Shown: positions 51,398 to 60,820, counted from the first letter of the stretch. The stretch is 64,000 nucleotides of DNA from Olsenella urininfantis (GCF_900155635.1 NZ_LT732540.1:1482003-1546002); one strand, 5' to 3'. Notes: generated from the sequence alone by a model not told the origin. A program made the numbers and translations.

Positions 51398-51877
51398 CTA
51401 GCCCTCCCGCTCAAGATCGTGGGGCCCCACCAGCACGAAGCCGTTTCCCTTCTCCAAGACAGGGTGCTTGTGCTCCATGACCACCTCGTACAGGCTCACG
51501 GAAGAGAAGTACCGGCGCAGGAGGCGCTCGGCCTCGCACCAGATGGGGTTGAAGTGGCACTCGGGACGGAGGGGGCAGGGGCCGCCGTCCTCGCCGGCGC
51601 TTCCGCAGTTCGATACGGCTATGGGACCCTGCATGGCCTCCACGACCTCCACCACGGTGGTCGTCTTGGGATCAACCACCAGCCTCATGCCCCCGCGCGA
51701 GCCACGAGTGCTCTCGATGATCCCCGCATGCGCAAGGTCATGCTGAATGGACCGGGCAAACGAGTAGGGCACGCTGGTCCTGTCCGCCGCGGTGCGAACA
51801 GAAATCACCGCGCCGTCGTTGCGCACCAGCTCGGAGAGCATGCGCAGCGCATAGTCGGTCTTCCTAGAGATATCCAT
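51398..51877 (-). CDS. Rrf2 family transcriptional regulator with cysteines
   Basis: A 159-aa regulator starting MDISRKTDYALRML with the winged helix (VPYSFARSIQHDLAHAGIIES, SRGGMRLV). The NCG...CPLRPEC...WC cysteine set resembles the IscR/NsrR iron-sulphur sensing loop. The ATG follows GGAAGGGACG. It overlaps the next gene start, so it probably co-varies with the MutY-like glycosylase, suggesting redox or NO control. The ligand is not proven. Confidence 0.9.
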   Translation of the reverse strand: MDISRKTDYALRMLSELVRNDGAVISVRTAADRTSVPYSFARSIQHDLAHAGIIESTRGSRGGMRLVVDPKTTTVVEVVEAMQGPIAVSNCGSAGEDGGPCPLRPECHFNPIWCEAERLLRRYFSSVSLYEVVMEHKHPVLEKGNGFVLVGPHDLEREG

Positions 51878-51902
51878 GCCAACGTCCCTTCCAAGGACAG
51901 CT

Positions 51903-52592
51903 CTACTTCCAGTCGAGCACTTCCCAGTGGCGGCGCTTCGCTGCGGACTTGAGCATCTTGCCCGGGCTCACCGCATAGGCCTTCTCCGAGGCGGCAAGGA
52001 GGTCCTTGTCCGAGTGATGGTCGCCATAGGAGTAGGCGATCACCCAGCCGTCAGGGCCAAAGTGCTCGTCCGCCCAGCGGCCGACGGCCAGGGTCTTCTC
52101 TGGCCCGGCCACCACGGTGCCGTTCACCTTGCCGGTATAGAGGCCTCTTTCGTCACGCTCCATGTCCGTGGCAACCAGGCCGTCCACGCCCAGCCTCCTT
52201 GCGGCGGCCTCGGCGATGTCTTGGAAGGTTGCCGAGACAAGCAAGGTCACGCAGCCCTCCTCCTTGCGCTTGCGAACCTCGTCAATGGCGTCCTGGCGGT
52301 AACGCCTGAGCAGCTCGCTGTTGTGGAAGTCGAGCATGATCCGCGAGATCTCCTCCGGCGTGTGCTCGTTGAGCGCGCCAAAGACCTGCTCGCGGGCCTC
52401 GTCCTGGCGGTATGGGAGGTGCAGGACATAGCGAGCCCCCCACCAGAACAGACGCAGTGCGCGGATGGGGTTGAGGTAGCCATGCCTGAGCAGGTAGCGC
52501 GAGAAGAGGGCGCCCGACTGGCCGCTGATGGCAGTGCCGTCATAGTCGAACACCGCGATGCGCTGCTTTCGCTGCTGCGAGCTGGGGTCCAT
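51903..52592 (-). CDS. HAD-IB family phosphatase
   Basis: A 229-aa phosphatase of the phosphoserine-phosphatase-like subclass. Motif I is IAVFDYDGTAISGQSG, motif II is LLVSATFQDIAEA, and motif IV is YSYGDHHSDKDLLAAS. A helical cap lies between motifs I and II. The ATG at 52592 follows GAGGACG. It ends 25 bp before the Rrf2 gene starts, so it may lie in the same transcript. Substrate unknown. Confidence 0.87.
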   Translation of the reverse strand: MDPSSQQRKQRIAVFDYDGTAISGQSGALFSRYLLRHGYLNPIRALRLFWWGARYVLHLPYRQDEAREQVFGALNEHTPEEISRIMLDFHNSELLRRYRQDAIDEVRKRKEEGCVTLLVSATFQDIAEAAARRLGVDGLVATDMERDERGLYTGKVNGTVVAGPEKTLAVGRWADEHFGPDGWVIAYSYGDHHSDKDLLAASEKAYAVSPGKMLKSAAKRRHWEVLDWK

Positions 52593-52687
52593 GTTCGTCC
52601 TCGTCACTCTTCCAATAAGGCCGTCCACATATGGTACTGCGAAATGCTCATTTTGCGCAGGGCACGCCGAGAGATGTTCGGACCATG

Positions 52688-52713
52688 AAAAAAGGGAGCC
52701 TCGAAAGGCTCCC
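52688..52713 (-). terminator. Intrinsic terminator after tRNA-Asp
   Basis: GGGAGCC / GGCTCCC stem, six-base loop, then TTTTTT on the minus strand, 11 bp beyond the tRNA. Confidence 0.92.
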
Positions 52714-52724
52714 TGGGCATTCAA

Positions 52725-52801
52725 TGGCGGGATGTAAGGGACTTGAACCCTCGACCTCCGACGTGACAGGCCGGCGCTCTAACCAGCTGAGCTAACACCC
52801 C
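52725..52801 (-). tRNA. tRNA-Asp (GTC)
   Basis: 77 nt with encoded CCA. GGGGTGT pairs with ACATCCC (one G-T pair), D-arm GCTCAG...GAGC, anticodon loop CTGTCAC giving GTC, T-loop GGTTCAAGTCC. Confidence 0.95.
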
Positions 52802-52900
52802 GTGCACCAAGTGCGAGGGCTATTCTACACAGAAGCCCTTCTTCTTGTCCAGCGCGAACGAAAAATAATTTCGTACACCCGCGCTCCACAAAACCTATCC

Positions 52901-53749
52901 CTAGGCCAGGGAGACTGCCGTCACCTTGCCTGCGTCATCTGTGACGAGAAGCTGCGGGTCCCTGAGCTCCACTGAGACGATCTTCCCCTGGCCCACCACC
53001 GGGCTGCCATCCGCGTCCACGACCTGGCTGGCCTCGCTGCCGCCGCCTATGGTGTAGGCGATGACGTCCCAGGCGCCCTGGTCCTCGAGGTTCTCGGGGA
53101 GGATGATCGCCCCGTTGTAGAGCACGAGCTGGGTGGGGGTGCCGGCAAGCTCGAGGTACGGAGTGGGGGAGCTTGAGCCTTCGGAGCGGCCCATCAGCGC
53201 AAACTTGCCGTTCTCCCGCTTCTCCAGCGTGAAGGTGGTACCACGATACTCTATGCTGCCCGCGCTGCTGGTCTGGGACTGCTCGACGACCCCCTCCACG
53301 GTACTGCCGCGCTCGCCCATAAGGGCTCCGCGCAGGGCGAACATGCCTAGGGCCGCAATGGCAACGGCGACCAGGGCAAGGGCAGCGAAGATTCCCCTAT
53401 GCGCACGGGAGGCCTCCTCTCGGCTTGCCACCTGGGGCCTGCTGGCTCCCGTGAGGCGCATGCCCGCGCCATAGCCCGTGCGCTTCCAGGAGGCAGTGGA
53501 GTCGGCGGAGATGCGCCCTATGTTGTCGCGCGTCTCCACCGTTGCGCCCTCCCCCGCGCCGATGCGACGGAAGGACCCCGTCTCCGCAGGGTCCACGCCA
53601 ATGGGGCGTGGCGAGTCCTGCTCGTCGGGGGCCCCCACCAAAGGAACGCTCTGCGAGAGTGCCCGCCCGCGGGATGCGGCGGCTCCTTGGGCGGTGGCGG
53701 CGTGCCTGCCGTGACGTGGCATGAGCGTCGGGTTGCCTTGCTGGTCCAT
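52901..53749 (-). CDS. Uncharacterised single-pass membrane protein
   Basis: A 282-aa protein with a long hydrophilic N-terminal region (1 to about 118), one transmembrane helix (GIFAALALVAVAIAALGMFAL), and an extracytoplasmic C-terminal domain of about 140 residues rich in beta-strand patterns. The N-terminal half is probably disordered and cytoplasmic. ATG follows GGAGGTCTG. It lies 33 bp downstream of recR and is likely co-transcribed with the dnaX block. I do not recognise a family. Confidence 0.72.
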   Translation of the reverse strand: MDQQGNPTLMPRHGRHAATAQGAAASRGRALSQSVPLVGAPDEQDSPRPIGVDPAETGSFRRIGAGEGATVETRDNIGRISADSTASWKRTGYGAGMRLTGASRPQVASREEASRAHRGIFAALALVAVAIAALGMFALRGALMGERGSTVEGVVEQSQTSSAGSIEYRGTTFTLEKRENGKFALMGRSEGSSSPTPYLELAGTPTQLVLYNGAIILPENLEDQGAWDVIAYTIGGGSEASQVVDADGSPVVGQGKIVSVELRDPQLLVTDDAGKVTAVSLA

Positions 53750-53782
53750 CTCAGACCTCCAGTCTGGTTCGTTCCGTGCGCC

Positions 53783-54391
53783 CTAGAGCGAGCGGCGCTC
53801 CTCGATCGCACGGCCAAGCGTGACCTCGTCTGCATATTCGAGGTCGCCGCCCACGGGAAGGCCGCTTGCGAGCCTTGACACCGTGACGCCCAGGGGGCGG
53901 ATGACGCGAGAGAGGTAGGTTGCGGTGGTCTCTCCCTCGACGTCAGGGTTCGTTGCCAGGATGACCTCGCTCACCTGGCCGTCGGCAAGGCGCGAGAGGA
54001 GCTCGCGCACGTGAAGCTGGTCTGGGCCTATCTTGTCCATGGGAGAGATGACTCCCCCCAGGACATGGTAGAGGCCATGGTAGCTGCCTGTGCGCTCGAT
54101 GGCCGAGACGTCACGCGGCTCAGAGACCACGCAGACCTTGCCGCGGTCTCTCGAGGAGTCCGCACACACGTCGCAGGTGTCTCGGGTGGCGTAGGAGAAG
54201 CAGATGGGGCAAAAGTGCACCTGCCGCTTCACCTGCACGATGGCGTCGCTCAGGCGGCGGGCGGTCTCGTTGTCTGCCTCAAGCAGCCAGTAGGCGATGC
54301 GCTGGGCGGACTTCGGACCGATTCCGGGCAGGCGGCCAAGCTCGTCCAGCAGGCGCTGCAGGGCCCTGCCGTCGTTGGCGTCGAGGGCCAT
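53783..54391 (-). CDS. recR: Recombination protein RecR
   Basis: RecFOR pathway mediator. The 202-aa product has the helix-hairpin-helix LLDELGRLPGIGPKSAQRIAYWLL, the zinc motif CPICFSYATRDTCDVC, and the Toprim domain with VCVVSEPRDVSAIERT, YHVLGGVISPMDKIGP and ILATNPDVEGETTA. The ATG at 54391 lies two bases after the ybaB stop with no clear SD, so translation is probably coupled. The conserved dnaX-ybaB-recR trio is intact. Confidence 0.96.
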   Translation of the reverse strand: MALDANDGRALQRLLDELGRLPGIGPKSAQRIAYWLLEADNETARRLSDAIVQVKRQVHFCPICFSYATRDTCDVCADSSRDRGKVCVVSEPRDVSAIERTGSYHGLYHVLGGVISPMDKIGPDQLHVRELLSRLADGQVSEVILATNPDVEGETTATYLSRVIRPLGVTVSRLASGLPVGGDLEYADEVTLGRAIEERRSL

Positions 54392-54393
54392 GC

Positions 54394-54702
54394 CTAGAAC
54401 AGCCCCGGGATGTTCATGCCGCCGGTGACGGAGCCCAGCTGCTGGCTTGCGGCGGCCTGGGCGCTGGAGAGGCACTCATTGACGGCGGCGAGGATGGAGT
54501 CCTGGAGCAGCTCGACGTCCTCGGGGTCGACGGCCTCGGGGTCTATGGTGATGGAGGTCAGGACCATGTCCGCGGTGCCGGTCACCTTGACCATGCCGCC
54601 GCCCGCTGAGGCAGAGACCTCGATGTCAGAGAGCTTTTCCTGGGCCTCAGCGAGGCGCCTCTGCATCTGCTGGGCCTGCTTCATCATCTGCTGCATGTTC
54701 AT
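54394..54702 (-). CDS. ybaB: YbaB/EbfC family nucleoid-associated protein
   Basis: A 102-aa DNA-binding protein: MKQAQQMQRRLAEAQEKL helix, then VSASAGGGMVKVT and TSITIDPEAVDPEDVELLQD, ending in GGMNIPGLF. Forms tweezer-like dimers in relatives. Located between dnaX and recR, as in most bacteria. Confidence 0.95.
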   Translation of the reverse strand: MNMQQMMKQAQQMQRRLAEAQEKLSDIEVSASAGGGMVKVTGTADMVLTSITIDPEAVDPEDVELLQDSILAAVNECLSSAQAAASQQLGSVTGGMNIPGLF

Positions 54703-54740
54703 GAGCGCTTCTCCTTGCTCTTGGTTCGGAAGGTACTAGC

Positions 54741-56801
54741 TTAGGCGTCCCGGGGTTCCGTCTGCCGCTCGACGCTCAACGTCACCCCATCGCCAAAGAC
54801 CTCGGTGAGCATGGCGAGGACATCCTGCATCTTGGAGCTCCCCGGTTGGCCGGAGGGCTTGGGGGCTGGCTTGGGCGACGGCGCTGGGGTTGGGGCGGGG
54901 ACGGGCGACGGCGCCGGACGTGGAGGGGGATCTGGAGCCGGAGCCGCCTTTGGGGCGGGGGCGCTGGGCGCAGCCTCTGGGACCGGGTCATCCCAGGGAG
55001 CCGGGTAGCTCTCCTCTGCCGCGGGCTCGGCATATGCCGAGAGGGGCACGTCCTCAGCGGGGGGCTGAGGGACGGGGGCGGGGTGCGATGGGGGCACCGG
55101 GGCAGGACGTGGGGCGGGGGCGGGGCGGGGCGCCCTCTCGGCGCGCGCGATGTCCGCCCCGACAAGGCTCGACTCCACGTAGATGAGGGTACGCCTACCA
55201 AACACGGCCTCAACGGCGGGGTCGATAATCGCCCGGATGTCCTTGCGGTCGAGCATCATGCAGGCAAACGAGGAGCCCGTGGGGAGGCTGATGGTCAGGT
55301 GGGTGCCGTCATCCTCCTGGGCAGACGAGCTCATGAGCAGGGACCCCCGGGGAGGGTCACTCTGGAGGAGGCCGTCCACAATCTGGCGCCGCCTGCGCTG
55401 TAGCTCTCCACCATCGGTGACGGCGGAGGCCGCAGGGGTAGCGGCAGGCTGGGGCACGGGGGCCGGGGCAGGCTGGGGCTCCGGAACGGGGGCCGAAGCG
55501 GCCGCCGGGGCGGTCTTGAGCGCCGGAGCCGGGGCAGGCGCCGGCTCGGCCGCGGCGGCAGGGCTGGGTGCCGGGACGGGTGCCGCCGGGACAGGGGCTT
55601 GCACGGGCAGGGAGGCTGACAGGACGGCTACGGGAGTGCCCGGGACGCTCATCTCGGCAATCTGGCGCTCAAGCTGCGCCACGCGATCCGCCAAGGCGTC
55701 CAGGCTCATGTCTGACTTGGGGCGCGCAATCTTGGCAAAGGCAAGCTCCAGCGAGAGGCGCTGGTTGGTGGCCGTGCGCATCTCGTTTGAGGCGTCGCCT
55801 ATCACCGTAAGCGCCCACGAGACGCGGTCGGGAGAGCCGAACGCCAGGGCCTCGTCCTTGAGCTGCCGAAACTCCTCGGGAGCGGAGCCCACGGCCACCG
55901 AGTCCGCCCCAACCACCGCGGCAACGTAGACGTCGCGCAGGTGCGCGGCAAGCTCGCGGGCAAACTGCAGCAGGTCTCGCCCGGAGTCAACAAGTTCTCC
56001 CACCAGCGAGAAGAGCGTCGGGACGTCCCTTGAGGCAAGGGCGCAGGCAACGTTGACCAGGGTTGACGCGGATACCTCGCCCAGGAGGTCGCGCGCGGCG
56101 TCAAGGGAGATGTCTCCGTCACCAAAGACGGAGAGCTGCTCCAACGTGGAGAGCGCGTCTCGCATGCCGCCGCGGGCGTGGCGGACCACCAGCTCGAGGG
56201 CGGCGTCGCTGCAGCTGAAGCCCTCGGACTCGCAGACCTTCCCGAGATGGGCCTGGATGTCGTCGTTGCCGATGGCGTGGAAGTCGAAGCGCTGGACGCG
56301 GCTGAGTATGGTCTCGGGAACCTTCTGTGGGTCCGTGGTGCAGAGGATGAAGACCACGTGCGCGGGAGGCTCCTCAAGGGTCTTGAGCAGCGCGTTGAAC
56401 GCCGCCGTGGTCAGCATGTGAACCTCGTCGATGATATAGACCTTGTACGCCCCGCGCACGGGCGCATAGCTCACGCGGCTGATGATCTCCTCGCGCACGT
56501 TGTCAACGCCCGTGCGCGAGGCGGCATCGAGCTCGTAGACATCGGGGTGCTCGCCCGCCGCGATGAGCTGGCACTGCTCGCAGCTGCCGTCGGGAAGATG
56601 ACCGGCGCCTTGGTCGCAGAGGAGCGCCTTGGCAAGAAGGCGCGCCATGGTGGTCTTGCCCGTGCCGCGTGGGCCGCAGAAGAGGTAGGCGTGGCTGGTC
56701 TTGCCCTCCAGGACCGCGCGCTCGAGGGTGGAGACCACATGCCGCTGCCCCACCACGTCGGCAAACGTCTGTGGTCGGTACTTTCTGTAAAGGGATTCCA
56801 T
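54741..56801 (-). CDS. dnaX: DNA polymerase III subunit gamma/tau
   Basis: Clamp-loader ATPase. The 686-aa product has LYRKYRPQTFADVVGQ, Walker A GPRGTGKTTMAR, a zinc site CDQG...CEQCQL, IIDEVHMLTTAAFNALLKTLEEPP, and the SRC-like LSRVQRFDF. A long Pro/Ala-rich linker (about residues 395-460 and again 560-660) precedes a short C-terminal tau-like end. No A/T slippery sequence for a frameshifted gamma form is seen. ATG follows GGAGGTC. Confidence 0.96.
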   Translation of the reverse strand: MESLYRKYRPQTFADVVGQRHVVSTLERAVLEGKTSHAYLFCGPRGTGKTTMARLLAKALLCDQGAGHLPDGSCEQCQLIAAGEHPDVYELDAASRTGVDNVREEIISRVSYAPVRGAYKVYIIDEVHMLTTAAFNALLKTLEEPPAHVVFILCTTDPQKVPETILSRVQRFDFHAIGNDDIQAHLGKVCESEGFSCSDAALELVVRHARGGMRDALSTLEQLSVFGDGDISLDAARDLLGEVSASTLVNVACALASRDVPTLFSLVGELVDSGRDLLQFARELAAHLRDVYVAAVVGADSVAVGSAPEEFRQLKDEALAFGSPDRVSWALTVIGDASNEMRTATNQRLSLELAFAKIARPKSDMSLDALADRVAQLERQIAEMSVPGTPVAVLSASLPVQAPVPAAPVPAPSPAAAAEPAPAPAPALKTAPAAASAPVPEPQPAPAPVPQPAATPAASAVTDGGELQRRRRQIVDGLLQSDPPRGSLLMSSSAQEDDGTHLTISLPTGSSFACMMLDRKDIRAIIDPAVEAVFGRRTLIYVESSLVGADIARAERAPRPAPAPRPAPVPPSHPAPVPQPPAEDVPLSAYAEPAAEESYPAPWDDPVPEAAPSAPAPKAAPAPDPPPRPAPSPVPAPTPAPSPKPAPKPSGQPGSSKMQDVLAMLTEVFGDGVTLSVERQTEPRDA

Positions 56802-56998
56802 CTGACCTCCGCAGGGACTGGCTCGAATGCTCAGTATAGCTGCGACGGAAGCGCAAGTGCGTACCGAGCGTGGCGCTTCGGTCCTTCTCCACCGCCCTCC
56901 ATTGACATTAGTTCAATGCGTCTCACCATACGAACGGACAATCAGACAAGAACGAGACGCCCGCGCCTCAGCTCAGCCAAACCCGAAAGCCTGCCAGC

Positions 56999-57688
56999 CT
57001 ACCTCCTCCCAAAGCGCTTCGAGAGGGCCTGGGCGACCCTGCCCTTGGGACGCCCCGCCCCGCGCCAGCGCACCATGGCGGCATGGCGCCTCCAGAGGTA
57101 CAGTCCGAAGAGCCCCACCGCCACGATGGCAGCGACGCACAGCGCCGCCACGAACGGATACGGTCCGTAGACTGCCGTCTCGAGCGCGTTGCTGTTTGCC
57201 ACCATGTACAGGATGTTGTGGCTCGCCCTGCGCAGCGCCTTGCCCTCCTTCACGGCGATCTCGAAGCCGCGCAGGTAGACCTCGCGAAGGGTCCGCTCGT
57301 TGAGCCAGGTTGCCAGGCCGCCGTTGGCGCGGTTGGTCTCCTGGTCGTTTGCCGCGAAGTGCTTGAGGTAGGTGTAGATGCCGTGCTGGCTGATCCCCTT
57401 GAGCTCGGCCGCCACCATCTGACCAGAGATCAGGCCGTCCTCGGAGACGTACTCGTAGTTGCGCCCGCTGAAGGGGCTGCGGTGGATGTCGACACCGGGA
57501 GCATAGACGCCGGCCACCCCGAAGGCTTTCATCTCGGCACCGAAGGTCTCGCCCATGCGCTGGGCAAGCTCCTTGTTCCAGGTGTAGCCCAGAGCGCTCT
57601 GGCCCGTGAAGTTGTTGCCGTACATGCCGGCGAGGAAGCTGTTGATGCCGTTGGGGCCATCGGTCTCCAACAGCTGAGGCTTGCCCAC
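56999..57688 (-). pseudogene. Remnant of a GH3 beta-glucosidase (5' and internal deletions)
   Basis: A 229-codon open frame homologous to two separate pieces of the downstream-strand neighbour (57860-60820). Codons 1 to about 150 match its residues about 651-800 (ETDGPNG, GVDIHRSPFSGRNYEY, YLKHFAANDQETNR, REVYLRGFEIAVKEGKA). The frame then jumps to the part matching about 901-955 (RRASHNILYMVANSNA and a C-terminal membrane helix). The segment that should hold the nucleophile Asp (ITDFN in the neighbour) is missing, as are the GH3 C domain and the signal peptide. It opens with GTG and lacks an SD. I judge it inactive. Confidence 0.8.
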
Positions 57689-57709
57689 GGAGTCAACGGC
57701 GAAAACGCG

Positions 57710-57743
57710 ACGTGCGGCCTGGCCAGAGGGCCAAGCCGCACGT
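57710..57743 (-). terminator. Hairpin between the intact GH3 gene and the remnant
   Basis: ACGTGCGGC / GCCGCACGT arms with an inner CTGGCC/GGCCAA stem; CGCGTTTTCG follows on the minus strand. It lies about 117 bp beyond the GH3 stop and probably ends its transcript. Confidence 0.55.
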
Positions 57744-57859
57744 CACGAGGAAGTTGTGGGGAACGCCCGGGAAGGGAAGAGGGCGTCCCCCAGGAGTGCA
57801 CGCCGTCCGCCGCGAAAGCAGGAGACGGAGCTCCGCGGCGGCCCGAACGTCGGAAGAAG

Positions 57860-60820
57860 CTAGTCCTCGACCTCCTCGCCGGCCTCGGAGGAGGGCTCGG
57901 GCTGGGAAGCGGCGCCGGCAGTGGCGGCCTTCTTGCGCTTACGCGCGTCATGCGCCCACCCGCCGGCCACGGCAGCGGCCACCAGGGCGCTCGCGCCCCA
58001 GACGCCATACTGCCAGGGAGCCACACCATACTTGACGCTGGAACCCGGCACCATGTTGTTCATGGCGTTTGAGTTGGCAACGGTGTAGAGCAGACGATGC
58101 ATGGACTCGCGCAGGCGCGCCACCACGGAGGGGTCGTTGGTGTGGGGGAAGTCCCCGGTCATGGCGGAGTAGGTGAGCTGGAGGTCAGTGCCGCCCACCA
58201 GGGCCTGCGCCTTGTTCATGTAGCCGTAGAGGTTGAAGTCGGTGATGACCATGCCCCTGAAGCCCCACTCGTCGCGCAGGACCTCGGTGCAGAGGCTGCG
58301 ACGCCCGCCAGACCACTCGGCACCCACGTAGTTGAAGGAGCTCATGAGGGCGGTGCAGGCGTTGATCTCCTTGGTCTTGACGGTGCCCTTGTCGTCCGCG
58401 ATGTACTTCTCCTCGCAGCGGGCCTCCTTGACCGTGATCTCGAACGGGCGCAGGTAGACCTCGCGCGCCGTCTGCTCGGTGGACCAGGTGCAGATGTGCT
58501 GGACGCGGTAGGACTCCTGGTCGTTCATGGCGAAGTGCTTGACGTAGGAGTACACGCCATTGCTGGCGGCGCCAGAGACCACGGCGGAGCAGATCTTTCC
58601 CGCAAGCAGCGGGTCCTCGGCGTAGTACTCGAAGTTGCGGCCGCCAAAGGGGCTGCGGTGCGTGTTGCAGGCGGGGGCGTACCAGCCGCTGTAGCCGCTG
58701 GCGAGGGCCTCCTGGCCAATCATCTCGCCCACGCGGCGCATGAGCTCCACGTCCCAGGTCTGGGCCATCAGGAACTCGGAGCACCAGGCGCAGTTGCCCG
58801 TGGAGCCGGTGAGCGAGGTGAAGCCGGCGGGGCCATCGGGCTCCGCAGTGACGGGCTTCGAGATGGATGCCAGCTCCGCGGTGTTGTAGGCACCGTCGTT
58901 CAGGACGGTGGTCATGTCGCGAACGCTCAGCTGGTCGAGCAGGTCGTCCCAGGCGCCGTCGTCGTACTCGGCGCCGCGAAGGTCAATGAGGGAGAGGCCG
59001 TTGTTGGCACCGGTCGTGGGCATGGGCACGCCGGAGTCCAGGCTGCTCTTGGGGTCGTACTCGGCGAAGCTGATGCCGCAGGACTCAGCCGTGCGGTCCT
59101 CGGCTGGCTTGGGGAAGGTGCCGGCAAAGTTGGCGCGCGAGAGGTTCTCGCAGTTCTTCTCCATGTACTCGGTCATGTCGGCGAAGCGGTTCTCCACCTC
59201 GGTGCCCGTTGCGGAGTCCGTCTTGTAGATCTGCGCGTCAAGTGTCAGGGGACGCTCGGCGATCACGGTGTGGGAGTCGCTGCGCAAGCTGATGACACAG
59301 TCGCCCGCGTCAAGCACCCAGGCGCCCTTGCCTCCGTTTGCCTTGGAGTCCCACGAGGCCATCTCGCGCACGGGGAAGCTCAGCTCGAGCGTCTGGGAGG
59401 CGCCAGGGGCCAGTTCCTCGGTCTTGGCAAAGGCCGAGAGGACCACGGCGGCCTTCTCGACGCCGCCCTTCTTGTAGGGGGCACTGTGGTAGAGCTCGAC
59501 CACGTTGCGGCCGGCCACGCCACCGTCGTTGGTGACGGTCACGCTTGCGCTGACCTTGTCACCCGAGACGACCACGTCGTCCAAGGTGCTCGTGAAGTTC
59601 GTGTACGAGAGACCATAGCCAAACGGGAACACGACGGCCTTGCCGTAGTCGAAGCCGCTGTAGTTGCCGGAAGCCGCCTCAGCCGCGGCAGTCTCGTAGT
59701 AGCGGTAACCGTAGTAGATGCCCTCCTCGTACTCGACGAAGTAGGCGGTGCCGTCAGAGGGCGTGCTGTTGGCGTTCTTGGTGTAGTAGCCGCTCACGTC
59801 GGTGTAGCGCTTGCCGCCGAAGTTAGCGAAGGTGGGGTCCTTGGTGAAGTCCGCTGCCCAGATGTCGCAGGTCCTGCCCGAGGGGTTCACGGCACCCGTC
59901 AGCACCTTGCCCACGCCATTGGCGCCCGAGGCTCCAAGCGAGCCAATGGAGAGGATGGCGTCAACCTCATGCTCGCCGCCCTCCTCCATGAGGGGCCCAA
60001 GCTCCATGGTGGTGGAGGCGTTGACCAGGACGACGACCTTCTCGCAGGCTGCCTTCGCGGCGGCGATGAGGTCGAACTCCTCGCGCGTGAGCTCAAGCTC
60101 GTGCTGGCCCTCAGCGTAGTTGGCGGTCTCCTCGTTGGGAGTGAAGTTCTCGGAGACGCCGGAGTTGAGGGTCTCCAGAAGGTTGGTGGAGAGGTCGCCG
60201 CCCTCGCCGCCGCCGCGGCCGATCACGACGATGGCGGTGGTGCCGGAGATGGAGGACTGGGCCTCGGAGCTGTACTTGCCCCAGGGGATCTCGCCGATGT
60301 AGTAGCTCGCCGTGCGCGGGTTGTCCATGGTGATGTTCGCCTTGGGGTAGTCCTTGTAGTTCTCGGCGATCCATCCATAGGCGGTCTCGTTGATGGACAG
60401 GCCCGCATTGGCAAGGCCATCGTGCAGCGTGATGCAGGAGTTGGGGTCAACGGTGCCCGATCCGGCGCCGCCGTACACGGGGTCCGCCGCATAGCGGCCG
60501 ATCAGGCTGACATTTGCGCCGGACGACAGGGGCAGGGCGCCGTTCTTGTTCTTGAGCAGCACGACGCCCGCGGCCTCGACCTCGCCAACCAGCTCGTTGG
60601 CGGCGTTGGTGGCTGCGTTGCGGCCACGGAACTTGGGTGTGTAGTACTCGCTGTCCCAGTCCTCGGAGCCGGCGACGGTCTCCACGGTGTAGGGACGCCC
60701 GCCCAGGTAGTGGTCGAGAAGCGAGCTGAACTTGTTGGCTGCGACGTTTGCGCCCACGATGGCCGCCCCGCCCACGGCGGTGCCACCAACAAGGAACCTG
60801 CGCCTGGTGATGTCCTTCAT
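57860..60820 (-). CDS. Tat-exported GH3 beta-glucosidase with permuted domain order and C-terminal anchor
   Basis: A 986-aa surface glycosidase. The N terminus is a Tat signal (TRRRFLVGG, hydrophobic to about residue 28). The order of GH3 parts is reversed from the usual: the alpha/beta C domain comes first (about 80-405), then a fibronectin-III-like domain (about 435-510). The TIM-barrel catalytic domain follows (about 590-910), with YVKHFAMNDQES and nucleophile Asp861 (MVITDFNLYG). A C-terminal membrane helix (about 937-955) and acidic tail follow. This order is known in some gut beta-glucosidases. ATG follows AAAGGAG. Substrate is probably a beta-glucoside; linkage is not readable. Confidence 0.9.
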   Translation of the reverse strand: MKDITRRRFLVGGTAVGGAAIVGANVAANKFSSLLDHYLGGRPYTVETVAGSEDWDSEYYTPKFRGRNAATNAANELVGEVEAAGVVLLKNKNGALPLSSGANVSLIGRYAADPVYGGAGSGTVDPNSCITLHDGLANAGLSINETAYGWIAENYKDYPKANITMDNPRTASYYIGEIPWGKYSSEAQSSISGTTAIVVIGRGGGEGGDLSTNLLETLNSGVSENFTPNEETANYAEGQHELELTREEFDLIAAAKAACEKVVVLVNASTTMELGPLMEEGGEHEVDAILSIGSLGASGANGVGKVLTGAVNPSGRTCDIWAADFTKDPTFANFGGKRYTDVSGYYTKNANSTPSDGTAYFVEYEEGIYYGYRYYETAAAEAASGNYSGFDYGKAVVFPFGYGLSYTNFTSTLDDVVVSGDKVSASVTVTNDGGVAGRNVVELYHSAPYKKGGVEKAAVVLSAFAKTEELAPGASQTLELSFPVREMASWDSKANGGKGAWVLDAGDCVISLRSDSHTVIAERPLTLDAQIYKTDSATGTEVENRFADMTEYMEKNCENLSRANFAGTFPKPAEDRTAESCGISFAEYDPKSSLDSGVPMPTTGANNGLSLIDLRGAEYDDGAWDDLLDQLSVRDMTTVLNDGAYNTAELASISKPVTAEPDGPAGFTSLTGSTGNCAWCSEFLMAQTWDVELMRRVGEMIGQEALASGYSGWYAPACNTHRSPFGGRNFEYYAEDPLLAGKICSAVVSGAASNGVYSYVKHFAMNDQESYRVQHICTWSTEQTAREVYLRPFEITVKEARCEEKYIADDKGTVKTKEINACTALMSSFNYVGAEWSGGRRSLCTEVLRDEWGFRGMVITDFNLYGYMNKAQALVGGTDLQLTYSAMTGDFPHTNDPSVVARLRESMHRLLYTVANSNAMNNMVPGSSVKYGVAPWQYGVWGASALVAAAVAGGWAHDARKRKKAATAGAASQPEPSSEAGEEVED

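Noticed and set aside
54741-56801. Programmed frameshift in dnaX
   Set aside because: No slippery A-run followed by a hairpin was seen; the full tau-length frame is open.
56900-56918. CATTGA...TCAATG inverted repeat upstream of dnaX
   Set aside because: Only six-base arms with a seven-base gap in a short gap; too weak to call an operator.
56802-56998. 4.5S RNA or other stable RNA near dnaX
   Set aside because: The gap was inspected because ffs often lies near dnaX; no GGAA-loop signal-recognition hairpin was found.
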